Part shown: positions 9,851 to 20,000 of the stretch, piece after piece
How the letters are laid out: every line of letters begins with the position of its first letter
Numbering within the stretch: the first letter of the stretch is position 1
Source of the DNA: Pseudomonas sp. DC1.2
Lineage (GTDB): Bacteria > Pseudomonadota > Gammaproteobacteria > Pseudomonadales > Pseudomonadaceae
Direction of reading: 5' to 3'
DNA: 64,000 bases
Assembly: GCF_034351645.1 (NCBI RefSeq)
Contig: NZ_CP133782.1
Location: 5,001-69,000 of the forward strand
Program-made: the position numbers and the translations under genes
The notes under the pieces: model-generated
Told to the model about the DNA's origin: nothing
The model's database searches: none
The model's input: only the letters and a program-made list of their open reading frames with translations

Positions 9851-10564
9851 TTATCGGGTGCTGCTGCTCGTGCGGTGTGCAGTCAAACTATTGAGGTAGT
9901 GTGTGATGACCTCGACCCCACGACTGAGGTGTTGTTCGAGCAGTTTCACCGAATGATCGACGTCATGGTTTTCGACGGCCCGCAGCAGATTGCGGTGATC
10001 CTCTTGGGACAACTTGCCCAGGCCCATCGCTTCGAGGTTGAAGCGCAGGAAGCGCTCCTCCTCGTTGAGTCCGTCTTCCACCAGTCGCAATAGTCGTTGG
10101 TTAGGCGCTTTGCAGTACAAGGACATGTGGAACAAGCGGTTAAGCCGGCCGATTTCGGTGTAGTCGTGCTCTGTTTCCAACTTATCGATGTAATGCGCCG
10201 CTTGTTCGAGGTCGCTGGCCTTAAGCAAGGGAATCGAACGGCGCAGGGCTTCTGATTCCAACAGAATCCGCAGCTCATATGTTTCGGCCGCGTCGCCCTG
10301 GACCAGCGGGGCAACCACTGCGCCTTTATGGGCGATAACGTTGAGCAACGCTTGCGCTTCGAGCTGGCGCAAGGCTTCGCGAACCGGCATGCGGCTAACG
10401 CCGAACAGGTCGGCCAGATCCTGCTGGCGCAGGGCGGTCCCGCAAGGAATACGGCCGTCCAGAATGGCTGAGCGCAATGTGTGCTCGATCACCGATCGCG
10501 CCAAGTGAGCGGGAATCGGTTCGTTGACCTTGATGCTATTCAGAGGATTGGGCTTCTGTGTCAC
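9851..10564 (-). CDS. GntR-family transcriptional regulator, FCD subgroup
   Basis: Regulator of 237 residues. The N-terminal winged helix-turn-helix (about 20-85) includes LRQQDLADLFGVSRMPVREA, typical of FadR/GntR proteins. The C-terminal FCD ligand domain (about 95-220) contains the usual metal-site pattern (NRLFH, EDHRNL, EQHLSRG). It probably represses a nearby or distant catabolic or signal operon. Start is GTG 10564. It is transcribed in the same direction as, and about 825 bases upstream of, the mgo-like operon, so control of that operon is possible but unproven. Confidence 0.9.
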   Translation of the reverse strand: MTQKPNPLNSIKVNEPIPAHLARSVIEHTLRSAILDGRIPCGTALRQQDLADLFGVSRMPVREALRQLEAQALLNVIAHKGAVVAPLVQGDAAETYELRILLESEALRRSIPLLKASDLEQAAHYIDKLETEHDYTEIGRLNRLFHMSLYCKAPNQRLLRLVEDGLNEEERFLRFNLEAMGLGKLSQEDHRNLLRAVENHDVDHSVKLLEQHLSRGVEVITHYLNSLTAHRTSSSTR

Positions 10565-10711
10565 GACTACGCACCCTGATTGACTGAAATGATTTTTGGA
10601 TCCAGATGGACACTAGTAACGACAGAACACCTTGTCAAACCGCCGAAAAGATCGTCTGACATCCAAAGTTTAGCGCGTCCAGGGTGATTGCACCGTGCCA
10701 TTGTTTTTTGC

Positions 10712-11461
10712 ATGGCGAACCTTCACCATCAACCGACTTCTCAACCTGCCTACCCTGGATGCCTCGCATTGGCGGTACGTTTCGCTTTTCCCCGGATTTT
10801 GCGCTGGCTAGGCTGCTCGTTGCTGCTGGCCTGCGTCATGCTGGGCGGGCTGCATGCAGATTGGGACTTCTCGTTGATCAGCCGCCGCGCCGAGGCATTG
10901 TACGGGCCATTGGGGGTCGGGCAGCAGCGGATTGATGCCTGGCAACATTTGTTGGCCACCCAGAAACAGATCAGCGAGCTGGAAAAGCTCAACGTGGTCA
11001 ATCAGTTCTTCAACAAGCAGATGCGCTATGAAGAAGACATCGACTTGTGGCACGTGGACGATTATTGGGAAACGCCCATCGAAGCCTTGTGGAAAGGTGC
11101 CGGCGACTGCGAAGACTATGCCATCGCCAAGTATTTCAGCCTGCGTCATCTCGGCGTGTCCAGTGACAAGCTGCGGATTACCTACGTCAAGGCTTTGCGC
11201 CTGAATCGTGCGCATATGGTTTTGACTTACTACACCAGTCCCGAAGCCATGCCGCTGGTGCTCGACAGCCTGATCAACGAGATCCTGCCGGCGAGCCAAC
11301 GAACCGATTTGCTGCCGGTCTACTCTTTCAACGCTGAAGGCTTGTACTTGCCCGGCGCCAAGGGCAACAAAAAAGTCAGTGACACCAAACGTCTTTCCCG
11401 CTGGCAGGATGTACTGAAAAAAATGCAGGCCGAAGGATTCCCGGTCGAGACGACTAACTAG
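10712..11461 (+). CDS. lapG: LapG, periplasmic cysteine protease that releases LapA
   Basis: Transglutaminase-like cysteine protease of 249 residues with an N-terminal export segment (about 28-48). Counting from ATG 10712 the catalytic triad is C133 (in GDCEDYAIAKYFSLRHLG), H168 and D185. This has the same 35- and 17-residue spacing as characterised LapG (C137/H172/D189 in Legionella). The acidic residues beside the Cys are the calcium site in known LapG. It cleaves the N-terminal retention module of LapA when not held by LapD. A TTG at 10688 would add eight residues; ATG 10712 was chosen because the triad numbering then agrees with homologues. The gene lies 14 bases before lapD, in one operon. 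Confidence 0.95.
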   Translation: MANLHHQPTSQPAYPGCLALAVRFAFPRILRWLGCSLLLACVMLGGLHADWDFSLISRRAEALYGPLGVGQQRIDAWQHLLATQKQISELEKLNVVNQFFNKQMRYEEDIDLWHVDDYWETPIEALWKGAGDCEDYAIAKYFSLRHLGVSSDKLRITYVKALRLNRAHMVLTYYTSPEAMPLVLDSLINEILPASQRTDLLPVYSFNAEGLYLPGAKGNKKVSDTKRLSRWQDVLKKMQAEGFPVETTN

Positions 11462-11475
11462 GAGCACACGCTCAG

Positions 11476-13422
11476 ATGTCTTTGTTCAAACAGCTGTTGA
11501 TCGCTATCTGTCTGTTCCTGGTGGTCGCCTTCACGGGTAGCTTCATGGTCAGCCTGGAAAGCTCGCGTACCCAGTACGTCAACCAGTTGCGCTCCCACGC
11601 CCAGGATGCCGCCACGGCGCTGGCGCTATCCCTGACACCGAACATCGACGACCCGGCGATGGTTGAGCTGCTGGTCAGCTCGATCTTCGACAGCGGTTAT
11701 TACGCGAGCATCCGTGTGGTTGACCTCAAGACCGACAAGACCCTCGTCGAGCGCAGCGGTATACCCGCGGTGAACAACGTGCCGGACTGGTTCGTCAAAC
11801 TCATCGGCCTGGAACCGGCGGGCGGTGATGCACTCGTCAGCCGTGGCTGGGAACAGGCTGCGCGGGTCGAAGTCGTCAGCCACCCGATGTTCGCGTTGGC
11901 CAAGCTCTGGCAGAGCGCGCTGGGCAGCCTGGGCTGGTTGTTGATATGCGGCGCGGTGAGTGCGGTGCTGGGTGCGCTATTGTTGCGTCGGCAACTGAAG
12001 CCGCTGGACTACATGGTCCAGCAGTCTCATGCCATCGCCCGTCGTGAATTTCTCAGCCTGCCACAACTTCCGCGCACCCCTGAATTACGGCGGGTGGTAC
12101 AGGCCATGAATCAGATGGTGGAGAAACTCAAAGCCCTGTTCCAAGAGCAGGCCGAACGCAGTGAAAAACTGCGTGTCGAGTCCTATCAGGACACCCTCAC
12201 TGGCCTGGCCAACCGGCGTTATTTCGAGATGCAATTGCACGCTCGGGTGAGCAATCCGGAGCAGACCAGTTCCGGTTATCTGCTGTTGTTAAGGGTCACT
12301 GATCTGGCCGGATTGAACCAGCGCTTGGGTGGCCAGCGTACCGATGAGTTATTGAAAGCTGTTGGCGAGCAGCTGTGCCGCGAGTGCGCCAGGCACCCTG
12401 AAACCCAGAACCTCATCACACGGATTCGCGGCGGAGAATTCGCCGTGCTGGCCCCCGGGCTGGTGCGTGAAGAAGCGCTGCAACTGGCACAGAACCTCGA
12501 CGGTGCGCTCGCAAGTCTGTATGCGACTGGAGCGACCGATGTGGCGTCGGTGGCTTCCATCGGGTTGGCGCCGTTTGCGCATGGTGACTCGCCGCAAGCG
12601 GTGATCGGCCTGGCGGATCAGGCGTTGGCTCAAGCTGAGGTTCAAGGAGAGCAGAACTGGGCCTGTCTGGACCACAGCGCCTCGACCAGTGTCGGCGATG
12701 ACCATCATGCCTGGCATACACTGCTGGATCGGGCGCTGAGTCAGCAACGTTTCGAGCTGTACTTTCAACCGGTGTTCGCGACGCAAGACACCACATTGGT
12801 GTTGCATTACAAAGTGCTGTCGCGCTTGCTCGACGATCAGGGCCAAACCATTCCCGCCGGGCGCTTCCTGCCGTGGCTTGAGCGTTTTGGCTGGACCGCG
12901 CGGCTGGACCGACTGATGTTGGAGTGGGTGTTGGTGCAGATGGCCAGTCACGAAGAGTCCTTGGCGCTGAACCTGTCGTCGGCGACCCTCGCCGATTCAC
13001 AGGCTCTGAATAAGATTTTTGACATTCTGCGTCAGCATTCGAACCTCGGGCCGCGACTGACCCTGGAAATCGGCGAGGAGCAATTGCCTGAGCAAGCGGT
13101 GCTGGAGCAGTTGACCCGGCGTCTGCGTGAACTGGGGTTCTCCTTGAGCCTGCAACGCTTCGGTGGACGCTTCAGCATGATTGGCAACCTCGCGCGCCTG
13201 GGGTTGGCGTATCTCAAGATCGATGGCAGTTATATTCGGGCCATTGATAAGGAGAGTGACAAGCGGTTGTTTATCGAGGCGATTCAGCGCGCCGCGCACA
13301 GCATTGATCTGCCGTTGATTGCCGAGCGGGTCGAGACCGAAGGGGAACTGTCGGTGATTCGCGAGATGGGGCTTTACGGGGTTCAGGGTCAGTTGTTGGG
13401 TGAACCGAAGCCTTGGAAATGA
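11476..13422 (+). CDS. lapD: LapD, inner-membrane c-di-GMP receptor controlling LapG
   Basis: Protein of 648 residues. TM1 is at about 5-25, the periplasmic LapG-binding domain 26-150, TM2 about 152-172, then HAMP, a degenerate GGDEF domain and a degenerate EAL domain. The GGDEF signature reads RGGEF, and the EAL motif reads KVL (HYKVLSRLL, near residue 445). These are the hallmark changes of LapD, which binds c-di-GMP without making or cleaving it. When c-di-GMP is high LapD sequesters LapG, so the adhesin stays on the surface. It is co-transcribed with lapG. Confidence 0.96.
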   Translation: MSLFKQLLIAICLFLVVAFTGSFMVSLESSRTQYVNQLRSHAQDAATALALSLTPNIDDPAMVELLVSSIFDSGYYASIRVVDLKTDKTLVERSGIPAVNNVPDWFVKLIGLEPAGGDALVSRGWEQAARVEVVSHPMFALAKLWQSALGSLGWLLICGAVSAVLGALLLRRQLKPLDYMVQQSHAIARREFLSLPQLPRTPELRRVVQAMNQMVEKLKALFQEQAERSEKLRVESYQDTLTGLANRRYFEMQLHARVSNPEQTSSGYLLLLRVTDLAGLNQRLGGQRTDELLKAVGEQLCRECARHPETQNLITRIRGGEFAVLAPGLVREEALQLAQNLDGALASLYATGATDVASVASIGLAPFAHGDSPQAVIGLADQALAQAEVQGEQNWACLDHSASTSVGDDHHAWHTLLDRALSQQRFELYFQPVFATQDTTLVLHYKVLSRLLDDQGQTIPAGRFLPWLERFGWTARLDRLMLEWVLVQMASHEESLALNLSSATLADSQALNKIFDILRQHSNLGPRLTLEIGEEQLPEQAVLEQLTRRLRELGFSLSLQRFGGRFSMIGNLARLGLAYLKIDGSYIRAIDKESDKRLFIEAIQRAAHSIDLPLIAERVETEGELSVIREMGLYGVQGQLLGEPKPWK

Positions 13423-13569
13423 GCCGTTGAACCGTTAGCCAGGGCACCCCAAAACGCCGCCGACGACCTGATTGCTTCGATCTACGGCCGTACTGTGGGG
13501 GCGCCCTATACGCTGGACATCGATTCGATTAGTTGAGTGGGCTGCGACATTCGGGCCATTGATCAAGAG

Positions 13570-13908
13570 TCAGATCAATCCTCTTTCGTCATCATCAATC
13601 AGATGGCTCAACCCGCCCAACACTTCACGCGCCTGGTTCCGGTCCATCAGTTTGGCCTGGGCGGCCGGCGGCAGGTCGGTGACTCGGATCACGCCTTTAC
13701 TGGTCAGCACCTGGATCAAGTCGTCGAGTACCCGGATCATTTCCAGGTCGCTTTGCTTGAGCTGTTTGAGGCTCGACTCCACGACTTCGTTGGCATACCA
13801 GGCCTGGATTTCGTGATTGTCAGCCGGCAGGGTTTCCGTGGCCTCGGCGTAGGCCGCAGCTTCTACGCGCATTAACTGGCCTTGCGCATCGCGTTGCACG
13901 TAAAACAT
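13570..13908 (-). CDS. Small conserved protein (often annotated as tryptophan synthase beta-like)
   Basis: Protein of 112 residues beginning MFYVQRDAQGQLMRVE. Pseudomonads carry a homologous short protein frequently labelled tryptophan synthase beta-like, but it is far too short for TrpB and shows no PLP-binding lysine motif, so the label is doubtful. Mostly helical, with a central region rich in D, E and K. ATG 13908 is preceded by GAGGGATG. A longer upstream frame to 14103 runs over the lapA terminator and was rejected. Downstream of lapA on the same strand; function unknown. Confidence 0.75.
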   Translation of the reverse strand: MFYVQRDAQGQLMRVEAAAYAEATETLPADNHEIQAWYANEVVESSLKQLKQSDLEMIRVLDDLIQVLTSKGVIRVTDLPPAAQAKLMDRNQAREVLGGLSHLIDDDERGLI

Positions 13909-14019
13909 TGAGCATCCCTCAGAAATGGACCGGTACCCTGCTGTCAGCAGCATAGGTGAACTGTTGGCGAGTATGCGTTGCAGTGACGGGCTCGTCACCC
14001 GGGAGATGGGTGCAAACAT

Positions 14020-14046
14020 GACGGCCGCCCCTTGAGGGCGGCCGTC
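14020..14046 (-). terminator. Terminator hairpin after lapA
   Basis: Perfect 11-bp stem GACGGCCGCCC / GGGCGGCCGTC with a 5-base loop, starting 11 bases past the lapA stop codon. The T-run on the lapA strand is short (ATGTTT), so termination strength is uncertain. Confidence 0.7.
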
Positions 14047-14056
14047 AGCCAGCGAA

Positions 14057-17000
14057 TCAGCTGTTGTTGTGATCGACTTTGATGGTGGGGTCACTGCCGG
14101 CAATCAACGAGTGAATGTTGGCGGTGGACCAGTTGTTGCCTTCGAGTTTGATCGTCACGTCCGGTGCGGCTGCGGCTGCGTCGGTACCATTGAACTTGCC
14201 GGTAGAACTCACTTGCAGGGACGACACGCCGTCCACAGTAGTGATCTTCAGGAAGTTGTCGATGGTGCTGCCGGTTTCACCCTGCAACAAGTCGCGCAGA
14301 TCAATACGGTCACCTTCGCTGGCTTTGAAGTCCTTGATCACATCGTTGCCAACGTCGCCCGCTTTCCAGACGAAGGTGTCGGCACCCGCGCCGCCAATCA
14401 GGATGTCGTTGCCCGGACCGCCGATCAATGTGTCGTTACCGGTACCGCCCAGCAGGATGTCATTGCCTTTGCCGCCATCGAGGTAGTCGTTACCTCCTTG
14501 GCCGAAGAGAATGTCATTGCCCGCGCCGCCCAGCAGCGTGTCATTGCCGTCATGAGTGCCGGACACGTCGAATGCGGCGTAGTGCTCCGTAATGAACTGA
14601 TGCACGTTGCTGGCGGTGACTTTGCTGACATCCACGCCAGTTTGCTGGGCGACGAACGCCTGCATGGCCTGGTAACCCTCGCCCGCAATGCCGGTGAAAC
14701 TCACCAAGTCGCCAAATATGATGTCATTGCCGTCGCCGCCACTGACCGTGTCGTTGCCCGGCAATGTTGCTTCAGTGTGACCGACGATCGAGTTCGCCAG
14801 GTCTTTGGGGTCGATGTTGGTTTGCGGCGAGTGGTCGGAATCATACGGTTTCAGGTCGTTGAGGCTCACTCCGCTATTGATGCCGATGGCCTCGACATTC
14901 GACAGATGGCTCAACAGCGCGAAGCTGCTGCTGGCATTGCTGGTGGTCGAAGAGTCGGTACTGTTACCAGTGCCCGCCAGCGTCGACAACTCGTAGGTGC
15001 CGTCCCCCTGAGCGTGAACGGTGCCCAGGCTGGTATAGCTCCAGTTGCCGTTTTTATAAATTTGCAGGGCCGCGCTGCCCGAACTGTTGATGGACAGGTA
15101 ATGCGTGCTGTCGATGTACGTGCTGAAGGTGTCACCGGTTTTGTAGTTGCTGCTAGTCACCACGTCATCGAGCTTCACGTTGCCATACAGCGTTGGGTTG
15201 GTCTGCTCGCCCGTCTGGTAGAAGGTCGGCTGGCCGTCGGTGATGAAGTACGTCAAGTTCTTCGCCCCGGTGTTGGCCACTGCGTCGGCGCTTTGGAACC
15301 AGTTGGCCGTGGTCTTGAACACGTCCTCATAGTTGGTGCCGCCACCGGATGACATCGAGTCCAGGACCGTTTTGAGCGTAGCCAGTGCGTTCGGGTCATT
15401 CAGGTTGACCGACACCGATTTGTTGACCTGGGTGTCGAAGTCCACCAGGAAGATGTTCACCGTCCCGGAGTTGCCGCCCAGGCTCTGCTTGAGGGTGTTG
15501 AACACCGACGTCAGGGAGTCCTTGGCCGCGTTGATCGACGACGTGCTCATGCTGCCCGAGCTATCGACCATGAACGCGATGTTGTAGTTGGTGCCCGGCA
15601 CCACGGTGAGGCCGCCGATGTCAGCGACGATAATGTCGTTGCCGCTGGTGCCGGTGACCGTGTCATCGCCAGACGTCGCCGTGATTGCGTTGTAGACCGC
15701 GGGGTATACGGTGACTGGAATCTGCGCGGTGGTGGTTGCTGAACCGCCCAAGGCTTCGGTGGAGGTCGACGTCACGGTCAGGTTGAACTGGCCGTTGTAA
15801 TAAGACGGCGGGGTGACGGTCAGGGTGCCGAGGTTCCAGCCGGTGACGTTGGCGTCGCCAGACGTCGTGGTGACGGTGAAGGTGTGACCTGCGCCGTCAG
15901 TGAGTACCGAGCCTGCCGGGATGCCGCTGATCTTCACGCTCAGACTTTCGGAGCCATCGATGTCGGTCAGTGCCGTTTTGATCGCGCTCAGGTGAACGCT
16001 GGTGCCTTCGGCGCCTTCGTTGAGTTTGTAGCCGTCGTAGTAGCCTTCGCCGTTGGCGCCGTGCAGGTCGGAAACCGTTACACCGGCGGCGACCAGATCC
16101 GCTACGCCGGTGTACAGCGCCACGCCGGCACTGCTCAGGTCTATGGCGGCGCCGCCGTTGACCGACAGGTTGACGTCATAGTTGCCTGGGCCGTTCTGGT
16201 TATCGTGGTAGATGTCCAGGGTGTAGTAACCACTGGTCATCGGGGTGAACGAGCCGTTCAGTTTGCCGCCGGCACCCCACGTGGTGGCCGCGATGTTGTT
16301 ACCGCCGATGGTCACCAGCAGGCTGTCGTCGCCAGTGCCACTGAAGGTGTACGTCTTACCCGCCTCGAGGTAGATCAGGCCGGAGGTTTTCGACGCCGTG
16401 CCCGCCGCCACATCACCGTCGGATTGCACGTTACTGACGGTGCTGCTGGACTTTGGAGTCCCCGCGCCATCGATGACCGATTTCAGTGTGGCCGTCGGTG
16501 CGCCACTGCCATCGGTGCCAAGGCCCGCCAGACCGGTCCACACGGCTTTGATCAGCCCGGTGGATTTGACGCTGTTATCCGCCACGTTCAGGGTCGGTGC
16601 ATCGGCGACAGGCGTGATGTCGATTTTCACCGTACCGGTGTTACCCAGCAGTTGACCGTCGGTGGGCTGGAACTTGATTTGCGCGTAGTCCGCCTGGTTA
16701 TTGCCCAGGCCGGTACCACCGTAGCCGTTGGCGCCGGATTCGTTGGCATCTGGCACGAAGCGCAGTTTTCCGGCGTCAATGTCGGCCTTGCTAAAGGTCT
16801 GGTTACTCGCCACGTCGGTCCAGGTTTTGCCATCGCTGCCCAGGAACTGCAACTTGCCTTCGCCCGGTAGGCCGGTGATTTTTACACCGAGGCTGGTGGC
16901 TGGACTGTCGACGTCGCTGACACCGAATGTCGACCACCCGAGAATCAGTGGGGTGTCTTCGGTGCCGGTGACGTTAACAGGCGCCGCTGTCGGAGCATCG

Positions 17001-20000
17001 TTGACCGCTACCACGTTGACCGTGGTGGTCGCGACGTTGGAGTAGTTACTGCCATCGGTCACGGTCACGGTGATGATGCGCGGCACCGTGCTTGGGTCGT
17101 GACTGCTGTTGGTGAAGCTGATGTTCTTGATCTGCTGCATGTAGTCGGCAAGCGTTGCGTTGCCCGACAGGGTTAGCGTGACCGAACCATCCTTACTGTT
17201 GGCATTGATGGTGATGCCGTTGACGCTGTTACCCAGGTTCAGCGCATCGCCTGGCTGACGGTTGGTCAGCACGATGGTCGCGCCGGTCAGCATGGTGCTG
17301 TCCGGGTCGGTGATTTTCAGGTCGGTGTCAGCAATCGACACACCCTGGCCGAGCGTGCCCTCGGTGAACGTCACCTTGTAGTTGGCACCGGTCGCGCCGC
17401 TCGAATCGTTGGCATCGAGGTCGATGACCGGCGGCGCATCGTTGTCGATGATCGAAGTGCTGACGCTGCCACTGGTGGTGCTGATCGCCAGGTTTTCGAA
17501 GTTGCCACCGGTGGCCGAGTCGATCTTGACCACAAAGTTTTCGGTACTTTCGGTGATTTTGTCGTCGATGGTCGCGACGTTGAAACTGGCGCTGCTGGCG
17601 CCAGCCGGGATTTTAACCGTGTAGACGCCGGTGAAGTCCGAGCCGTCGGTGGCGGTGCCGCTGTAGACGATTTTGAGCGTCACGTCAGTTTGCGCGGGGT
17701 GCGTCAGGCTGACGGTGTAGCTGGCGGTTTCGCCTTCGGTCACCGAGGTGCTACCGGTGATGCTGAGGGTCGTAGTGTCCTTGACGTCGCTGACGGTGGT
17801 CGAGACGACCGACTTATCCACGCCCAGCGCTTCGAGGTTACCGCCGATGGCGCTCTTGATCGATTCAGTGACAGTCGGCGCGCCGATGTAAACGTCATTC
17901 GCTGCGGTCACCGGCAAGCTGCCGGAACTTTGGCCGACGGCGATGGTGATTACTTTGCCGCTGTCGAGAGTGACGGTGACAGGGTCGATGTGCGCAGTAA
18001 CGAGATTGCCTTTGGCATCGGTCAGGGTCGCGGTGTAAGTGATCGTGCCGCTTTCGTTGACGGTTGGCGTGGCGGTCAACGTTACAGTGGTGGCATCGGT
18101 GACGTCATTGACGGTCGTGGTGACCGGCGTTTTGTTCGGCGCTACCGCTTCGAGGTTTCCGCCCGAAGCATCTTTGATCGACTCGGTAACGGCGGTCGGG
18201 CCTTTGTAAACGTCATTCGCTGCGGTCACCGGCAAGCTGCCGGAACTTTGGCCGACGGCGATGGTGATTACTTTGCCGCTGTCGAGAGTGACGGTGACAG
18301 GATCGGTGTGCGCAGTGACGAGATTGCCTTTGGCATCGGTCAGCGTCGCGGTGTAAGTGATCGTGCCGCTTTCGTTGACGGTTGGCGTGGCGGTCAACGT
18401 TACGGTGGTGGCATCGGTGACGTCATTGACGGTCGTGGTGACCGGCGTTTTGTTCGGCGCTACCGCTTCGAGGTTTCCGCCCGAAGCATCCTTGATCGAC
18501 TCGGTAACGGCGGTCGGGCCTTTGTAAACGTCATTCGCTGCGGTCACCGGCAAGCTGCCGGAACTTTGGCCGACGGCGATGGTGATTACTTTGCCGCTGT
18601 CGAGAGTGACGGTGACAGGATCGGTGTGCGCAGTGACGAGATTGCCTTTGGCATCGGTCAGCGTCGCGGTGTAAGTGATCGTGCCGCTTTCGTTGACGGT
18701 TGGCGTGGCGGTCAACGTTACGGTGGTGGCATCGGTGACGTCATTGACGGTCGTGGTGACCGGCGTTTTGTTCGGCGCTACCGCTTCGAGGTTTCCGCCC
18801 GAAGCATCTTTGATCGACTCGGTAACGGCGGTCGGGCCTTTGTAAACGTCATTCGCTGCGGTCACCGGCAAGCTGCCGGAACTTTGGCCGACGGCGATGG
18901 TGATTACTTTGCCGCTGTCGAGAGTGACGGTGACAGGATCGGTGTGCGCAGTGACGAGATTGCCTTTGGCATCGGTCAGCGTCGCGGTGTAAGTGATCGT
19001 GCCGCTTTCGTTGACGGTTGGCGTGGCGGTCAACGTTACGGTGGTGGCATCGGTGACGTCATTGACGGTCGTGGTGACCGGCGTTTTGTTCGGCGCTACC
19101 GCTTCGAGGTTTCCGCCCGAAGCATCTTTGATCGACTCGGTAACGGCGGTCGGGCCTTTGTAAACGTCATTCGCTGCGGTCACCGGCAAGCTGCCGGAAC
19201 TTTGGCCGACGGCGATGGTGATTACTTTGCCGCTGTCGAGAGTGACGGTGACAGGATCGGTGTGCGCAGTAACGAGATTGCCTTTGGCATCGGTCAGCGT
19301 CGCGGTGTAAGTGATCGTGCCGCTTTCGTTGACGGTTGGCGTGGCGGTCAACGTCACCGTCGTGTCATCGACTTTGTCAGTAACGGTGGTTTCAACCGGA
19401 GTCTTGTTGGCGCCGAGGTTTTCGAAGTCGCCGCCGGTGGTGCCGGTGATCTCAGTCTTAACTGGAGCCGCGCCGTTATAGACGTCGTTCGGCGCATTAA
19501 CGTTAATGCTGGCGCCAGTCTGACCCACCGGGATGGTGATTTTTTCACCATTGCCCAGCGTCACAACCACGTCCGAACCGGTGACTTTAACCGGGTTGCC
19601 TTGGGCATCAGTGATGGCGGCGGTGTAAGTAATGACACCGGCTTCGGACACGGTAGGCGTCGCGGTCAACGTCACCGTCGTGTCATCAACCTTGTCAGTA
19701 ACGGTCGTTTCGACCGGAGTCTTGTTCGCGCCGAGGTTTTCGAAGTCGCCACCGCTCGTTCCGGTGATCTCGGTTTTAACTGGAGCCGCACCGTTATAGA
19801 CGTCGTTCGGCGCGGACACGTTGATGCTGGCGCCAGTCTGACCCACCGGGATGGTGATTTTCTCGCCATTGCCCAGCGTCACGACCACGTCCGAACCCGT
19901 CACTTTGACTGGGTTGCCTTGGGCATCGGTGATGGCGGCGGTGTAAGTAATGACACCGGCTTCGGACACGGTCGGCGTCGCAGTCAGCGTCACCGTCGTG

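Noticed and set aside
9604..9894. 96-codon plus-strand frame in the mgo leader
   Set aside because: Composition is Arg/Ser/Cys-rich without family resemblance, it overlaps the GntR gene end, and there is no good ribosome site.
14069..16870. Two long plus-strand frames of 427 and 328 codons
   Set aside because: Antisense to the lapA C-terminal region, whose VWFA and RTX motifs are unmistakable.
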